A stretch of DNA of 62,229 nt from Bacteroidales bacterium (lineage in GTDB: Bacteria; Bacteroidota; Bacteroidia; Bacteroidales; UBA932): NCBI GenBank assembly GCA_023667095.1, contig JAMPAT010000021.1, positions 1 to 62,229 of the forward strand, in the 5' to 3' direction. Position numbers and translations under genes: made by a program. Of the stretch, positions 26,996 through 36,056 are shown in pieces; positions within the stretch are counted from its first letter, which is position 1, and every line of letters begins with the position of its first letter. The notes under the pieces were generated by a model, which was given only the letters and a program-made list of their open reading frames with translations, ran no database searches and was not told where the DNA came from.

Positions 26996-28072
26996 CTAAT
27001 ACATTGCCATTTTTTCTATCCAGTGGTATATCAGCAGGATACGCCTGCGAAGGACAGGGTAGTTGAGGCTCTCCGGGCTGTCGTACGTCTTGTTGGTGTT
27101 CATGGTTATCCCTGAAGTGAAAAGCAGTGCAGGAATCTTGTGGCTTGCGAAGACCTTCTGGTCCGAAAGGGTATAGAAGAGCCTTGTGAAATTTTCGCTT
27201 CCGTAGTAGCTGTCAGACAGTTCCAGGGATGTCCCGTAGAATTTGTTGCATATCGGCAGCCACTCACTGTCGTCCCGTGTGAGGGTATGCCGTCCGAGTA
27301 CTATCATGAAATCCTCCCTGCCTGAGCCAAGTGGCGACAGGCTGCTTCCTATCTGGTCTATATTGGCCATGAGCTTTATCTTTTCCCTTGTGATGGGTCT
27401 GCCGCTGAGAGGGTCTGCCAGGCGTTTCTCCTCAATCCTTTTCCATAGGTCTTCTGATCCTGCCATGCTCAGCTCCTTGGCATCGAATGCCACGAAAATG
27501 ATGCTCGCATTGTAGACTTTGCCGAGTGTCTTCATTGAGGAGAACATCTCTGCGATTGCAGTCAGGGCTGCGACTCCGGATGCATTGTTGTCTGCGCCTG
27601 GGTATAGGTAACCATTGAGGCATCCGAGGTGGTCATAGTGCGCACCTATTATTATATAGGAGTCCACCGGATTCTTCCTTGAGCCAGGTATCATACCTAT
27701 TATATTATGTCCGCATCTCAGGCTGTCCGCAGTATAGAATGACATTGAGTATGACCTGTCAAACGGAACAAGGCCAGCTTTCCTGAATGTCCTGATGACA
27801 GAGAATGCAGCCTCGCATCCGCCCCTTGTCCCGGTTGCCCTTCCGTTGCACAGCGAGTCTGCGAGGAACTCCACATTCCTGCGCAACTTGCTTTCCCATA
27901 CTATGTTCTGTGCAGCCCTCCCGTCGTGCATATTTATTATGCCGCCAGGATTGCCGGAATTATCTGCCGCAGGTGTGTCCTGGCCGGCTGCTATGCCTCC
28001 ATAAATGCCGGCCATGGCTATGGTCAGGACCAGAATCTTAATTTTTTTGCTTTTTTTTGTCATGGAAGGCAT
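26996..28072 (-). CDS. M28 family metallopeptidase-like protein, general base replaced by Lys
   Basis: 358 residues with an N-terminal hydrophobic signal (KILVLTIAMAGIYGGIAAG). Zinc-binding segments of M28 are present: GAHYDHLG (His145), GADNNASG (Asp161) and, later, MANIDQIGS. The usual Glu-Glu pair is here FVAFDAKELSMAGS, so the first Glu (general base) is Lys199 while the metal-binding Glu200 remains. This suggests weak or absent peptidase activity or a subfamily with another mechanism. ATGs at 28072 and 28063 are both possible starts. It faces away from the TPR gene across 88 bp and is separated from the ABC exporter gene by 161 bp. Confidence 0.8.
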   Translation of the reverse strand: MPSMTKKSKKIKILVLTIAMAGIYGGIAAGQDTPAADNSGNPGGIINMHDGRAAQNIVWESKLRRNVEFLADSLCNGRATGTRGGCEAAFSVIRTFRKAGLVPFDRSYSMSFYTADSLRCGHNIIGMIPGSRKNPVDSYIIIGAHYDHLGCLNGYLYPGADNNASGVAALTAIAEMFSSMKTLGKVYNASIIFVAFDAKELSMAGSEDLWKRIEEKRLADPLSGRPITREKIKLMANIDQIGSSLSPLGSGREDFMIVLGRHTLTRDDSEWLPICNKFYGTSLELSDSYYGSENFTRLFYTLSDQKVFASHKIPALLFTSGITMNTNKTYDSPESLNYPVLRRRILLIYHWIEKMAMY

Positions 28073-28160
28073 AATAAATGTTTATCTTTGCATCTTGTCT
28101 TTGCGAATGGCCGGCAAAATTAAACAATAAGAGGCATATTCGGAAAATTTTTTGAAGAGG

Positions 28161-30179
28161 ATGAAAGGTCTTGTCAAGAATTACATGGTATCTATCGTGC
28201 TGCTGCTCTCCCTTTGCGGAGTGCAGGCATACGCCCAATATGACAAGGATGTCTTCTTCTACCGTGGGAGGATGGCACTTGCAGACGGGAAATATTCGCA
28301 GGCTATAGAGAATTTCAATATACTTGCCCGTCTGGATACTTCAGACTACTGGACATTCTTCTTCCGCGGCATCGCGAAATATAACCTCGGCGACCTGCGC
28401 GGTGCCCAGCAGGACTTCAACTCGTCTGTGCGCATCAATCCGGTCTTTACTTCAGGATACCATTACAGGGCTATCACGCTCAGCCGTTTCGGCAAATATG
28501 ACGAGGCACTTGACGACCTGCAGAGGGCATTGGAACTGCGCCCTGGCTTCTCCGGGCTGTATTTCAGCCGTGGCGTGACATATTTCCTTTCACAGCAGTT
28601 CGGGAAGGCTGTCAGTGACTTTGACTATTATATAAGGAAAGAGCCGAAGGACCCGTCTGCATACCTGAACAGGGGAGCAAGCTACCTTTTCCTCGGGGAT
28701 ACCCTGAAGGCCTTGACTGACTATAACAAGGCTATAAGGCTGGACCGCTTTGACCCTGAAGGATATGTAAGGCGTGGAAGGCTGTATGCCTCATCTGGAG
28801 ACTACCAGAAGGCTGTTGCGGACATGGACAGGGCAATCCAGCTCGATACAACAAATACATTTGCATATTTCAACAGGGCAATCATGCTCTATGAGCAGAA
28901 GAACTATATCGATGCCATGGCTGACCTGAACAGGGTGCTGAGGGAAGAGCCTGGAAATGCGCTTACCCTCTACAACAGGGGGCTTATCCATGCCCAGGTA
29001 GGAAACTATGAGGCTGCCCTTGAGGATATGGACAGGGTGCTGAACATAAATCCCGAGAATGTGCTTGCGTATTTCAACAGGGCTTCAATCTTTATCGAGA
29101 TGGAGCGCTATGATGATGCCCTGGAAGACTATGACAAGGCAATTGAGCTGTATCCAGACTTCGCAAAGGCCTATATGAACCGCTCCTATGTGAAGAATAT
29201 GCTCGGGGATATGCGTGGCTCGAAGACAGATTACCGGACTGCGCAGAAGAAGGTTGCCGACTACAGGACAAGAAATGCCGAGGATGCCGGCTCATTTGCT
29301 GACACTACCAAGAAATACAGCTCGCTTATCGCGCTCGATGCTGAGTTCGCAAAGAAGGATTTCAATGATGAACTGCTGCAGCACAGGGACATAGACATAA
29401 AGCTCAGACCACTGTACCGATTCTCGCTTTCGGCTGCCCGCCCAGGGACCAGATATGCGCTGGCGCATGAATATGAGAATCCACTGATTTCAAGGTTCGA
29501 GGCGGACTCGCCTGTGGCTGTGGTGATTTCCAACGGTACTGTGGGACAGCCGGACCAGAGTCAGGTTGAGGACGCGCTCTATGGAGACAATGCTTCGGCG
29601 GATGATGCCAGGACCAGCTTTCTCAGGGCGTTGGCCGAAGCTGAGGGCAAGAAATACAGTTCTGCCCTTGCTTACTATGACAAGGCAGTAGAGGCTGAAC
29701 CCCAGGATGAGCTTCAGAGGCTCTACAGGGCTTTCTACCTGATGAACAGGGGAGTGCTCAGAGCCGATATGATTGAGTTCATATCATCGATAGACAACAA
29801 TGTGCAGGTCCTGACCATGGATGACACGAAGACTACGAGGGCGAGGGTCAAGGACAGGGTTAGCCAGCAGTATGACTATTCACAGGCTATAGAGGATATG
29901 TCTATGGCAGCGGAGACTGCACCAGGCATACCTTATATGTACTATAATCTCGGAAATCTGTATTGCCTCGCATCAGAGCATATATCATCAATAGAGAACT
30001 ACACACGTGCAATTGACCTGTATCCTTATATGGGTGATGCCTATTACAACCGTGGTCTCGTCCTTATATATCTGAGGGATAAGGAAAAAGGATGTATAGA
30101 CCTGTCGCGTGCCGGTGAACTCGGGGTGAAGGATGCGTATGGTGTAATCAAGAAATATTGTGAGCAGGAGACGGAGTAA
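28161..30179 (+). CDS. Secreted tetratricopeptide-repeat protein
   Basis: 672 residues from ATG 28161 (a TTG nine bases earlier is less likely). A signal peptide ending VQAYAQ is followed by about eight consecutive TPR units between residues 30 and 310, recognisable by repeated blocks such as ALTDYNKAIRLDRFDPEGY and ALEDMDRVLNINPENVLAY. After a non-repeat region (310-480) further TPRs lie at the C-terminus. It probably scaffolds a periplasmic or outer-membrane complex. Its stop overlaps the first base of the following gene's ATG, so the two are co-translated. Confidence 0.88.
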   Translation: MKGLVKNYMVSIVLLLSLCGVQAYAQYDKDVFFYRGRMALADGKYSQAIENFNILARLDTSDYWTFFFRGIAKYNLGDLRGAQQDFNSSVRINPVFTSGYHYRAITLSRFGKYDEALDDLQRALELRPGFSGLYFSRGVTYFLSQQFGKAVSDFDYYIRKEPKDPSAYLNRGASYLFLGDTLKALTDYNKAIRLDRFDPEGYVRRGRLYASSGDYQKAVADMDRAIQLDTTNTFAYFNRAIMLYEQKNYIDAMADLNRVLREEPGNALTLYNRGLIHAQVGNYEAALEDMDRVLNINPENVLAYFNRASIFIEMERYDDALEDYDKAIELYPDFAKAYMNRSYVKNMLGDMRGSKTDYRTAQKKVADYRTRNAEDAGSFADTTKKYSSLIALDAEFAKKDFNDELLQHRDIDIKLRPLYRFSLSAARPGTRYALAHEYENPLISRFEADSPVAVVISNGTVGQPDQSQVEDALYGDNASADDARTSFLRALAEAEGKKYSSALAYYDKAVEAEPQDELQRLYRAFYLMNRGVLRADMIEFISSIDNNVQVLTMDDTKTTRARVKDRVSQQYDYSQAIEDMSMAAETAPGIPYMYYNLGNLYCLASEHISSIENYTRAIDLYPYMGDAYYNRGLVLIYLRDKEKGCIDLSRAGELGVKDAYGVIKKYCEQETE

Positions 30180-30979
30180 TGGTAAAGTTCATGAGTTTTT
30201 CCAGCGGGAGCTGCGGTAATTGCTATTATCTTGGAGACGGTCAGAAAGGTATCCTTATAGATGCCGGCGTGAGTCTGCGCCGGCTGAAGCGTGCACTTGA
30301 GGACAACGGGATGTCGTTTGATTCATTCAGTGCAATCCTTGTGACACATGACCATCTTGACCATATACGTCATCTGGCGGCATACTGCAAGAAGATAATG
30401 AAGCCTGTATATGCAACATCTGTTTTGCATGGCGCATTGCTCAGGCATACCTTCACTTCACGTGTCATCGGTTCATACAGTGCAGTCCTTGAGGATAATG
30501 CCTACAATGATATAGACGGGGTTTCCGTAAGATATTTCGAAGTCCCCCATGATGCGACCCAGACTGTGGGGTATTCCATTGTGATTGACGGATACAGGTT
30601 TGTGATAATGACAGATATAGGCCGTATGACAGATGAGGCTGTGGCCTTTGCATCTGAGGCTGACACAGTCGTGGTGGAATCCAACTATGACATGGATATG
30701 CTTATGGGGGGCCGCTATACACATGAACTCAAGATGAGGATTGTCAAGGGAAACGGACATCTGAGCAACGATGAATGTGCCTCAGCTGTCCGCCGGTTCA
30801 TGCATTCAGGGCTGAAGAATATCTTCCTCTGCCATCTCAGCGAGAACAACAATACGCACCAGCTGGCGTACGACTGCACATTTGCTGCCCTCAAGGAGAT
30901 ATGCGGTGCTTCCGGACTTCAGCTTCCTGCGTTGCGCTGCCTTCCGCGCCGTCAGCCTTCCGCACTGTTTGTTTTGTAG
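30179..30979 (+). CDS. MBL-fold metallohydrolase, YycJ/WalJ type
   Basis: 266 residues. It begins VKFMSFSSGSCGNCYYLG, typical of YycJ-like proteins, and carries the metal motif LVTHDHLDHIRHL plus EVPHDATQTVGYSI, MTDIGRMTD, VVVESNYD and FLCHLSENNN. Firmicute homologues are 5'-exonucleases linked to DNA repair and cell-wall control. The role in Bacteroidales is not established. It is coupled to the TPR gene by a 1-bp overlap. Confidence 0.85.
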   Translation: MVKFMSFSSGSCGNCYYLGDGQKGILIDAGVSLRRLKRALEDNGMSFDSFSAILVTHDHLDHIRHLAAYCKKIMKPVYATSVLHGALLRHTFTSRVIGSYSAVLEDNAYNDIDGVSVRYFEVPHDATQTVGYSIVIDGYRFVIMTDIGRMTDEAVAFASEADTVVVESNYDMDMLMGGRYTHELKMRIVKGNGHLSNDECASAVRRFMHSGLKNIFLCHLSENNNTHQLAYDCTFAALKEICGASGLQLPALRCLPRRQPSALFVL

Positions 30980-31532
30980 GCTTGTTTGCTCTTTACATTG
31001 TGGCCCTTATATGCTTTGCGAAGGGTGTGGTTCTGGCCGGTTGCCAAATCTAATCATCATATGCCTTGGGAATGGTCTTGGTCCATGGCTGGGAGACCTG
31101 TCGTCTCCCGTGAGGAACAGGAATGCAGTATAGTCCTCTATGTATGGAGACTGTCTTTCCGGAAGTGTCCATACCTTCTTTGTTGAACAGAAGCCATATT
31201 GCCCTCCGGTTCTTTCAGAACTTTCGTTGATATGCTTTTAGAGAAAAGTGGATGCATTTTCAGATTATATCATTGGAAATGTCCGAAACGTGTATGCTTT
31301 GGGAAATTTTCCAATTCCGTCCTTAAAAATGGCTGAATGTGAGTATGGCTTGGATAATGTCATTGTTTAATCCTTTAAAGGGTCCTATGTGTGGCTTGCT
31401 ATGGGAATGTAATTTATCTATTTAACGTCAGTTTGGAGGTTTGATTAAATGTAATTAGTTGAATATTATTAAAATAGCGAAAGCGTTTTGTACGTTTATA
31501 TAAGCAAGACAGCAACAAAGACAATCGCTAAG
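30980..31532. other. Gene-free stretch upstream of the capsule locus
   Basis: No gene is supported. A perfect 7-bp stem GGGAGAC / GTCTCCC (31091-31097 and 31103-31109) with a 5-nt loop could slow or end transcription from the metallohydrolase gene. The sequence becomes steadily more AT-rich toward the right. Confidence 0.4.
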
Positions 31533-31712
31533 ATGATCACTGGGGACGAAATTACTGAAATTTTCTGTATGGCAGATGACTTTTGCAGAATATACGACAA
31601 ATTCATCAAGGTAAACGGGCTGAAGCATCTCTGCACATGGGAAGTGTGTATAAGTTTTTCCATTGAGCGAGCACGCTTTGAAACCATAATCCGTTGTATA
31701 GCAATTATTTAA
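31533..31712 (+). pseudogene. IS982-like transposase, N-terminal remnant
   Basis: From ATG 31533 about 33 residues read MITGDEITEIFCMADDFCRI followed by YDKFIKVNG, closely resembling the start of IS982-family transposases in Bacteroidales (a TEIFCMADDFC-type segment). After about 31630 the similarity stops. The frame then runs into the MITE-like element that begins at 31664 and ends at 31712. The remaining ~250 codons of a transposase are missing. Confidence 0.6.
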
Positions 31713-31807
31713 TTTTTAAGAGCGTGCTTCATGCGCCTTTTAAAAGTGCCACCGGGCACGCAAATCCCCATTCTACGCTCTCCATGGCACTTTTGCGTGC
31801 TCGCCCA
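31664..31807 (-). mobile_element. MITE-like element, copy B (144 bp)
   Basis: Terminal inverted repeats TGAGCGAGCACGC (31664-31676) and GCGTGCTCGCCCA (31795-31807) match at 12 of 13. Read on the minus strand it aligns with copy A (12295-12438) over the first ~50 bases and again near the far end, and both are exactly 144 bp. It also holds an internal hairpin (GTGCC...GGCAC with flanking AAAAG/CTTTT). Its left end abuts an IS982-like fragment. Confidence 0.65.
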
Positions 31808-32032
31808 TTTGCAGGCAGCAGGCTGAGGTGCCGGTTTCTGATTCCTTGATGCCGTCACATACGATGTTGCCGGAGCCATTGACAGACAGCAGTGCAGGTT
31901 TCTGATGGCATATTGGAGATTTTGTAATGTAGACTGCAGTTTGTGTGCCTCATCTGGATTCTCAAAGACTTATGCTGTAATGGCTTGCAGAGTGGTAGGC
32001 TTCATGATGAATGCAGTGGACAAAAAGTGACG
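31808..32032. other. Non-coding sequence between the MITE-like element and the left inverted repeat
   Basis: About 225 bases without a supportable gene or promoter. If the adjacent segment flipped, its promoter would fire leftward into this stretch. Confidence 0.4.
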
Positions 32033-32352
32033 GTTTCTTAGCAAGAAATATCTAACCTCATTATTTCCCTGTCATTCAAGCAAATACACCTACTGTAATG
32101 TAAAACATCTTAAAACAGTTTTACAATTTTGCCTTATTTCAAAAGAATTGTAATCATCATTTTACAATGTCTCAGTGTAACGCCGAGAATTTGTTCTACG
32201 ATTCTTTCATGCCACTATAACATGCTATCAATCACTGTTTTGTTTGACGGGGGGGGGTATAATTAGAGAATTTATTAAGTGTGAATTATTTGTTAATCAA
32301 CATACTATTTTATACTTTTGCACCCGAAAGTGACGATTTCTTGCTAAGAAAC
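32033..32352 (+). promoter_or_regulatory. Invertible capsule promoter segment, ON orientation
   Basis: GTTTCTTAGCAAGAAAT (32033-32049) and its exact reverse complement (32336-32352) bracket 286 bp. The half-sites are nearly palindromic (TTTCTT, a 3-base centre, AAGAAA), with the centre AGC on the left and GCT on the right, as for a tyrosine recombinase core. Inside, TTTG (32289-32292) and TACTTTTG (32313-32320), 20 bp apart, form a consensus Bacteroidales promoter aimed at upxY. This matches the design of the phase-variable capsule promoters of Bacteroides. A run of nine G (32259-32267) also lies inside the segment. Confidence 0.82.
32289..32320 (+). promoter_or_regulatory. Capsule operon promoter (TTTG-20-TACTTTTG)
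   Basis: A full match to the Bacteroidales consensus, at 32289-32292 and 32313-32320. The transcript would start near 32327, just before the right inverted repeat, leaving a leader of about 195 nt before upxY on which a UpxY-type antiterminator could act. Confidence 0.8.
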
Positions 32353-32522
32353 GTGCAAACATGATCTGCAGTATCCGCCACGGATTCGTGGAAGGGCTGT
32401 GTGCCGGTGGAAGACGCTTTCAGTGCGGCCAGGTCTTATGTGACCCGTGACAGTGGAAATAATCTGTTGCGGGAATGGGGAAGGAACATCCTTAATTTAC
32501 TGATGATAAAGCGGTGCACGAT

Positions 32523-33044
32523 ATGGAGGAGCAGCATTGGTATGCCTATAAGGTCTACTACAATAAGATGAAGGAGGTGAAGGAGACGGTCCTCAGGGAT
32601 GGTTTCACCTATTATATACCAGTGCGTCCCATATTGAAGCATGATTCCTATGATGTCATTTCTGAAAATGCCTACGAGGAAGAACCAATAGTGCCCTCAT
32701 TGATATTTATCCGTTCCACCAAGGAATATATGGAGCAGATTCGCAGAAATCCTGACAGCCGTATAAGTGTCTACTGTGCACCTGGAACAAATCTTCCTGC
32801 ATCTATACCGGACCGTGAAATGGAGATATTCATGTTCGTCATAAGGACTGGTTGCCGTACATTGGAGCCGATAGACATGAATTTCACGAAAGGGGACCGT
32901 GTCAGGGTCACTGGAGGGATGTTTGACGGGGCGGAAGGATATATTACGCGTGTCCATGGCACAAGACGTTTCGTAGTCATGATAGAAGGTGTTGCTGCAA
33001 TCGCAACTGTCTATATACCAAGGCATTTTATAGAGAAAATATAG
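32523..33044 (+). CDS. upxY: UpxY-family transcription antiterminator (NusG-like)
   Basis: 173 residues from ATG 32523 (a GTG nine bases upstream is possible). The NGN domain starts EEQHWYAYKVYYNKMKEV and includes VPSLIFIRSTKEYMEQIRR. The C-terminal KOW domain is KGDRVRVTGGMFDGAEGYITRVHGTRRFVV. In B. fragilis UpxY proteins bind the leader of their own capsule operon and prevent early termination. Being the first gene after an invertible promoter is the canonical position. The name is by family and position, not by locus. Confidence 0.9.
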   Translation: MEEQHWYAYKVYYNKMKEVKETVLRDGFTYYIPVRPILKHDSYDVISENAYEEEPIVPSLIFIRSTKEYMEQIRRNPDSRISVYCAPGTNLPASIPDREMEIFMFVIRTGCRTLEPIDMNFTKGDRVRVTGGMFDGAEGYITRVHGTRRFVVMIEGVAAIATVYIPRHFIEKI

Positions 33045-33150
33045 TTACCTGCATCTGAGGTGCCTGTTTTTGAACAGTGGGCTTTCCATAGATTGGGTTA
33101 ATTAGAAAATGATGTAATACTCCAGTATCAGGATATATCCATTGCAATAT

Positions 33151-34074
33151 ATGACTGAAATATCTTTACGCGAATTGCTTCCACGGCTTTATGGCCGGCA
33201 GTTCTCTGGCATCAGTGCCGGAAGGGCCGATGCTTTGTCGCGGATGTATCTCGCATACAGCACATTCCTGTGCACTATGGAATATGACAATATATGTGGC
33301 AGGAATATGTTGTCGGACAGTATGGAAAGTCTGTACAGATATATACGTGACATGTTTGTCAGTGCTCACCCGGGACATCTTGAAGGCTTTGATGGAATAG
33401 AGTCGGGTGCGAACGGATTCACCTGGATAAGGGCCCTGGAGCTGATGTACCGTCTGACAAAGGAAGTCCCGATGGCAATAAACGGTGAAAAGGATGTTGA
33501 ATGCACATGTCTATATTCCAGGATATTGCCGGGTGTGATTTCCTCTCCAGGCACGGAAGACGAGATTTCTGCTATGAGGTGCATTGTCTATGAACTGGGA
33601 AACGTATATGGCGACAGGTCTGGACTGGACTTCTATCCATGGTTCCGTTCCGTATGCCTTCGCTGGCTGACGGAGGTGGATGCATCCGGGATATGGCCTG
33701 GACTGACGGTAGAGACTGCAATGGAGAGGCTCTTGCTTCTACAGGACAATAGCTTGGTATTCAGCGATTCAAGCCTTGACAGTGCAGCCAAGGACATATA
33801 TCGGTCATATTTGTGCCGGCTCTCATTGCCGTTGCAGCTGACTGAGAATAATATGGCTGAATATTGCGCATGGCATGAGCTGATGTCAGATTCGTATCTA
33901 TATCAATGTGACAAGGGAGATGCCGGACGGCTCGCTGGCCTTATTGAGGATTTTGCCGGTAGCCTTCCTGAATATTCTGATGGCTGGTATATGGCCATGT
34001 CATACGTGGTTGCACAATGCTGCCGCGAAGCAATTGCAGCCGCAGGCGAATCCATCTTCCTTGAGATTGCATAG
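33151..34074 (+). CDS. Unknown protein in the UpxZ position
   Basis: 307 residues from ATG 33151 (an upstream TTG is less likely). It is predicted mostly helical, rich in Tyr, Leu and Cys, and has no signal peptide or membrane helix. In Bacteroides the second capsule gene is usually upxZ (about 160 residues), which blocks UpxY proteins of other loci. This protein is about twice that size, and I see only loose resemblance in its second half (RCIVYELGNVYGD ... RLLLLQDNSLVFS). It may be a long UpxZ-like regulator or an unrelated protein. Confidence 0.55.
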   Translation: MTEISLRELLPRLYGRQFSGISAGRADALSRMYLAYSTFLCTMEYDNICGRNMLSDSMESLYRYIRDMFVSAHPGHLEGFDGIESGANGFTWIRALELMYRLTKEVPMAINGEKDVECTCLYSRILPGVISSPGTEDEISAMRCIVYELGNVYGDRSGLDFYPWFRSVCLRWLTEVDASGIWPGLTVETAMERLLLLQDNSLVFSDSSLDSAAKDIYRSYLCRLSLPLQLTENNMAEYCAWHELMSDSYLYQCDKGDAGRLAGLIEDFAGSLPEYSDGWYMAMSYVVAQCCREAIAAAGESIFLEIA

Positions 34075-34120
34075 ACGGTAACATATAAAACGAAGTTAAA
34101 CTATTTATAAACAATAAAAT

Positions 34121-36049
34121 ATGTACTGGCTTATAGACAAATTGCATATTGACCGCTATATGAATGCAAGGCTTGTCCTTGTCATAGACCTTCTTACATC
34201 GTTGGTAGCCACGTTGCTGTCAATGTTTCTTGTGAGGATATTGTCTGCTGTCCAGCCTGTCTCATTGCATGATGTGCTGATATGGCTTGGCTGTTCATTG
34301 CTGTTTTCTTTCATTTGTTTCTGGGCTTTACGTACTTACAGGATCATTATCAGGCATTCCACATTGCGTGAGATAAGCCGTTTTGTGGCCGCTTCTGCAG
34401 GAAAGGTCCTGCTTCTCTGGGTTATGGCACTGCTGTGGTCCGGATTTGTGCTGCAGGGAGTTGCGATGACAATGCTGCTTCTGCTTGATTTCCTGTTCAC
34501 TATGGTGCTCCTGACACTTATACGTGTCTTTATGATAATCGCTTACGACATAGTAAGCTCCAGGATCCAGAACAGCAAGGGGCGCGAGACAGCCCTCATA
34601 TACGGTATAGACAACAAGGCGTCTTCCCTTGTGCGTACAATGCAGCTGAATGAAACCTACAATGTTGTCGGTTTCATCATGTACGGTGACATTGAGAAGA
34701 ACCAGATTATCCAGGAGAAGAGAGTATTCAACTTCAGGACAGAGAGTGATTTCCGTAACGTCATCGGCTCGCAGAGGGTGGATTCCATAATCTTTGCACA
34801 TCGTGAAGATGCACGGGCAGAGGAAAACCGCCTGATAAAATATAGCAACGCGTTCGGTGTCAAGATTCTGTATTCACCTTCGGTAGAGGAGGTGGTTGAC
34901 GGCAAAGTTATGCGCCAGCCGGTACGTGCAATCAAGATTGAGGATCTTCTCGGACGTCCTGAGATAAAGATTTCGATGGATGAGATATGTGAGAATTTCA
35001 GCGGGAAGACAGTGATGGTGACTGGTGCAGCAGGCTCCATAGGTTCGGAACTCTGCCGCCAGCTTGCTGCTTTCGGTATCAGGAATCTGATACTTTTCGA
35101 CAATGCCGAGACACCGATGCACAATCTGCGTCTTGAACTGGAGGAACGCTATCCGGAACTTTCATTCATCCCGGTTATCGGTGATGTCCGTCTGGAGCAG
35201 CGTCTTGACTATGCATTCCGCAAATTCCGCCCTCAGGTGGTGTTCCATGCGGCTGCATATAAGCATGTTCCGCTTATGGAGGAGAACCCGTGCGAGGCTG
35301 TCCTTGTGAATGTGGCCGGTTCGCGCAATGTGGCTGACAAATGTATAGAGTACGATGTGGAGAAGATGGTGATGATTTCTACAGATAAGGCCGTCAATCC
35401 GACGAATATAATGGGATGTACAAAACGTCTTGCAGAAATCTATGTCCAGTCTCTCGGGCTTGCAATAGAACAGGGACGTGCCAAGGGCAAGACCAAATTT
35501 GTAACGACACGTTTCGGCAATGTGCTTGGCTCCAATGGCTCAGTTATCCCGCGTTTCCGTGAGCAGATTGCCAAAGGAGGCCCTGTGACAGTCACGCATC
35601 CGGAGATTACACGTTTCTTCATGACTATCCCGGAAGCCTGCCGTCTTGTGATGGAGGCTGCTACAATGTCAACCGGAAACCAGATTTTTGTCTTTGACAT
35701 GGGAGAGTCCGTGAAGATCGCCCATCTTGCAAAGCGGATGATAGAACTTGCCGGATTCGAGCCTGACAAGGACATAAAGATTGAATACACAGGCCTGCGC
35801 CCTGGCGAGAAACTCTATGAGGAAGTCCTGTCAAACACAGAAAACACTCTTCCGACCTCCCATGACCGTATCCGTATCGCAAAAGTCCGGGAATACGGAT
35901 GGTCAGATGCCTGCAGTGTCTCAGCAGAGCTTGAACGCCTCTCACGCGAGGTGGAAATCCCTGACATGGTCCGCCTGATGAAGCATACAGTCCCTGAGTT
36001 CAAGTCAAAGAACTCACGCTTTGAGGAGTTTGACAAAGAATCTAAATAG
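34121..36049 (+). CDS. Membrane-bound UDP-HexNAc 4,6-dehydratase (CapD/PglF/WbpM-type)
   Basis: 642 residues. There are four N-terminal membrane helices (about 10-130), then a CoA-binding-like domain (RETALIYGIDNKASSL) and a catalytic SDR domain starting VMVTGAAGSIGSELCRQL, with DVRLEQRLDYAF, FHAAAYKHVPLME, the active-site ISTDKAVNPTNIMGCTKR and FGNVLGSNGSVIPRF. It removes water from UDP-GlcNAc to give UDP-4-keto-6-deoxy-HexNAc. Met takes the place of the SDR catalytic Tyr in NIMGCTKR, as in PglF/WbpM-type enzymes. Its product could feed the aminotransferase at 53324. First biosynthetic gene of the operon. Confidence 0.92.
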   Translation: MYWLIDKLHIDRYMNARLVLVIDLLTSLVATLLSMFLVRILSAVQPVSLHDVLIWLGCSLLFSFICFWALRTYRIIIRHSTLREISRFVAASAGKVLLLWVMALLWSGFVLQGVAMTMLLLLDFLFTMVLLTLIRVFMIIAYDIVSSRIQNSKGRETALIYGIDNKASSLVRTMQLNETYNVVGFIMYGDIEKNQIIQEKRVFNFRTESDFRNVIGSQRVDSIIFAHREDARAEENRLIKYSNAFGVKILYSPSVEEVVDGKVMRQPVRAIKIEDLLGRPEIKISMDEICENFSGKTVMVTGAAGSIGSELCRQLAAFGIRNLILFDNAETPMHNLRLELEERYPELSFIPVIGDVRLEQRLDYAFRKFRPQVVFHAAAYKHVPLMEENPCEAVLVNVAGSRNVADKCIEYDVEKMVMISTDKAVNPTNIMGCTKRLAEIYVQSLGLAIEQGRAKGKTKFVTTRFGNVLGSNGSVIPRFREQIAKGGPVTVTHPEITRFFMTIPEACRLVMEAATMSTGNQIFVFDMGESVKIAHLAKRMIELAGFEPDKDIKIEYTGLRPGEKLYEEVLSNTENTLPTSHDRIRIAKVREYGWSDACSVSAELERLSREVEIPDMVRLMKHTVPEFKSKNSRFEEFDKESK

Positions 36050-36056
36050 TTATTCA

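Noticed and set aside
32033..32352. Interpretation of the inverted repeats as a simple terminator or operator pair
   Set aside because: The repeats are 286 bp apart, each nearly palindromic, and bracket a consensus promoter upstream of upxY, which fits inversion better.
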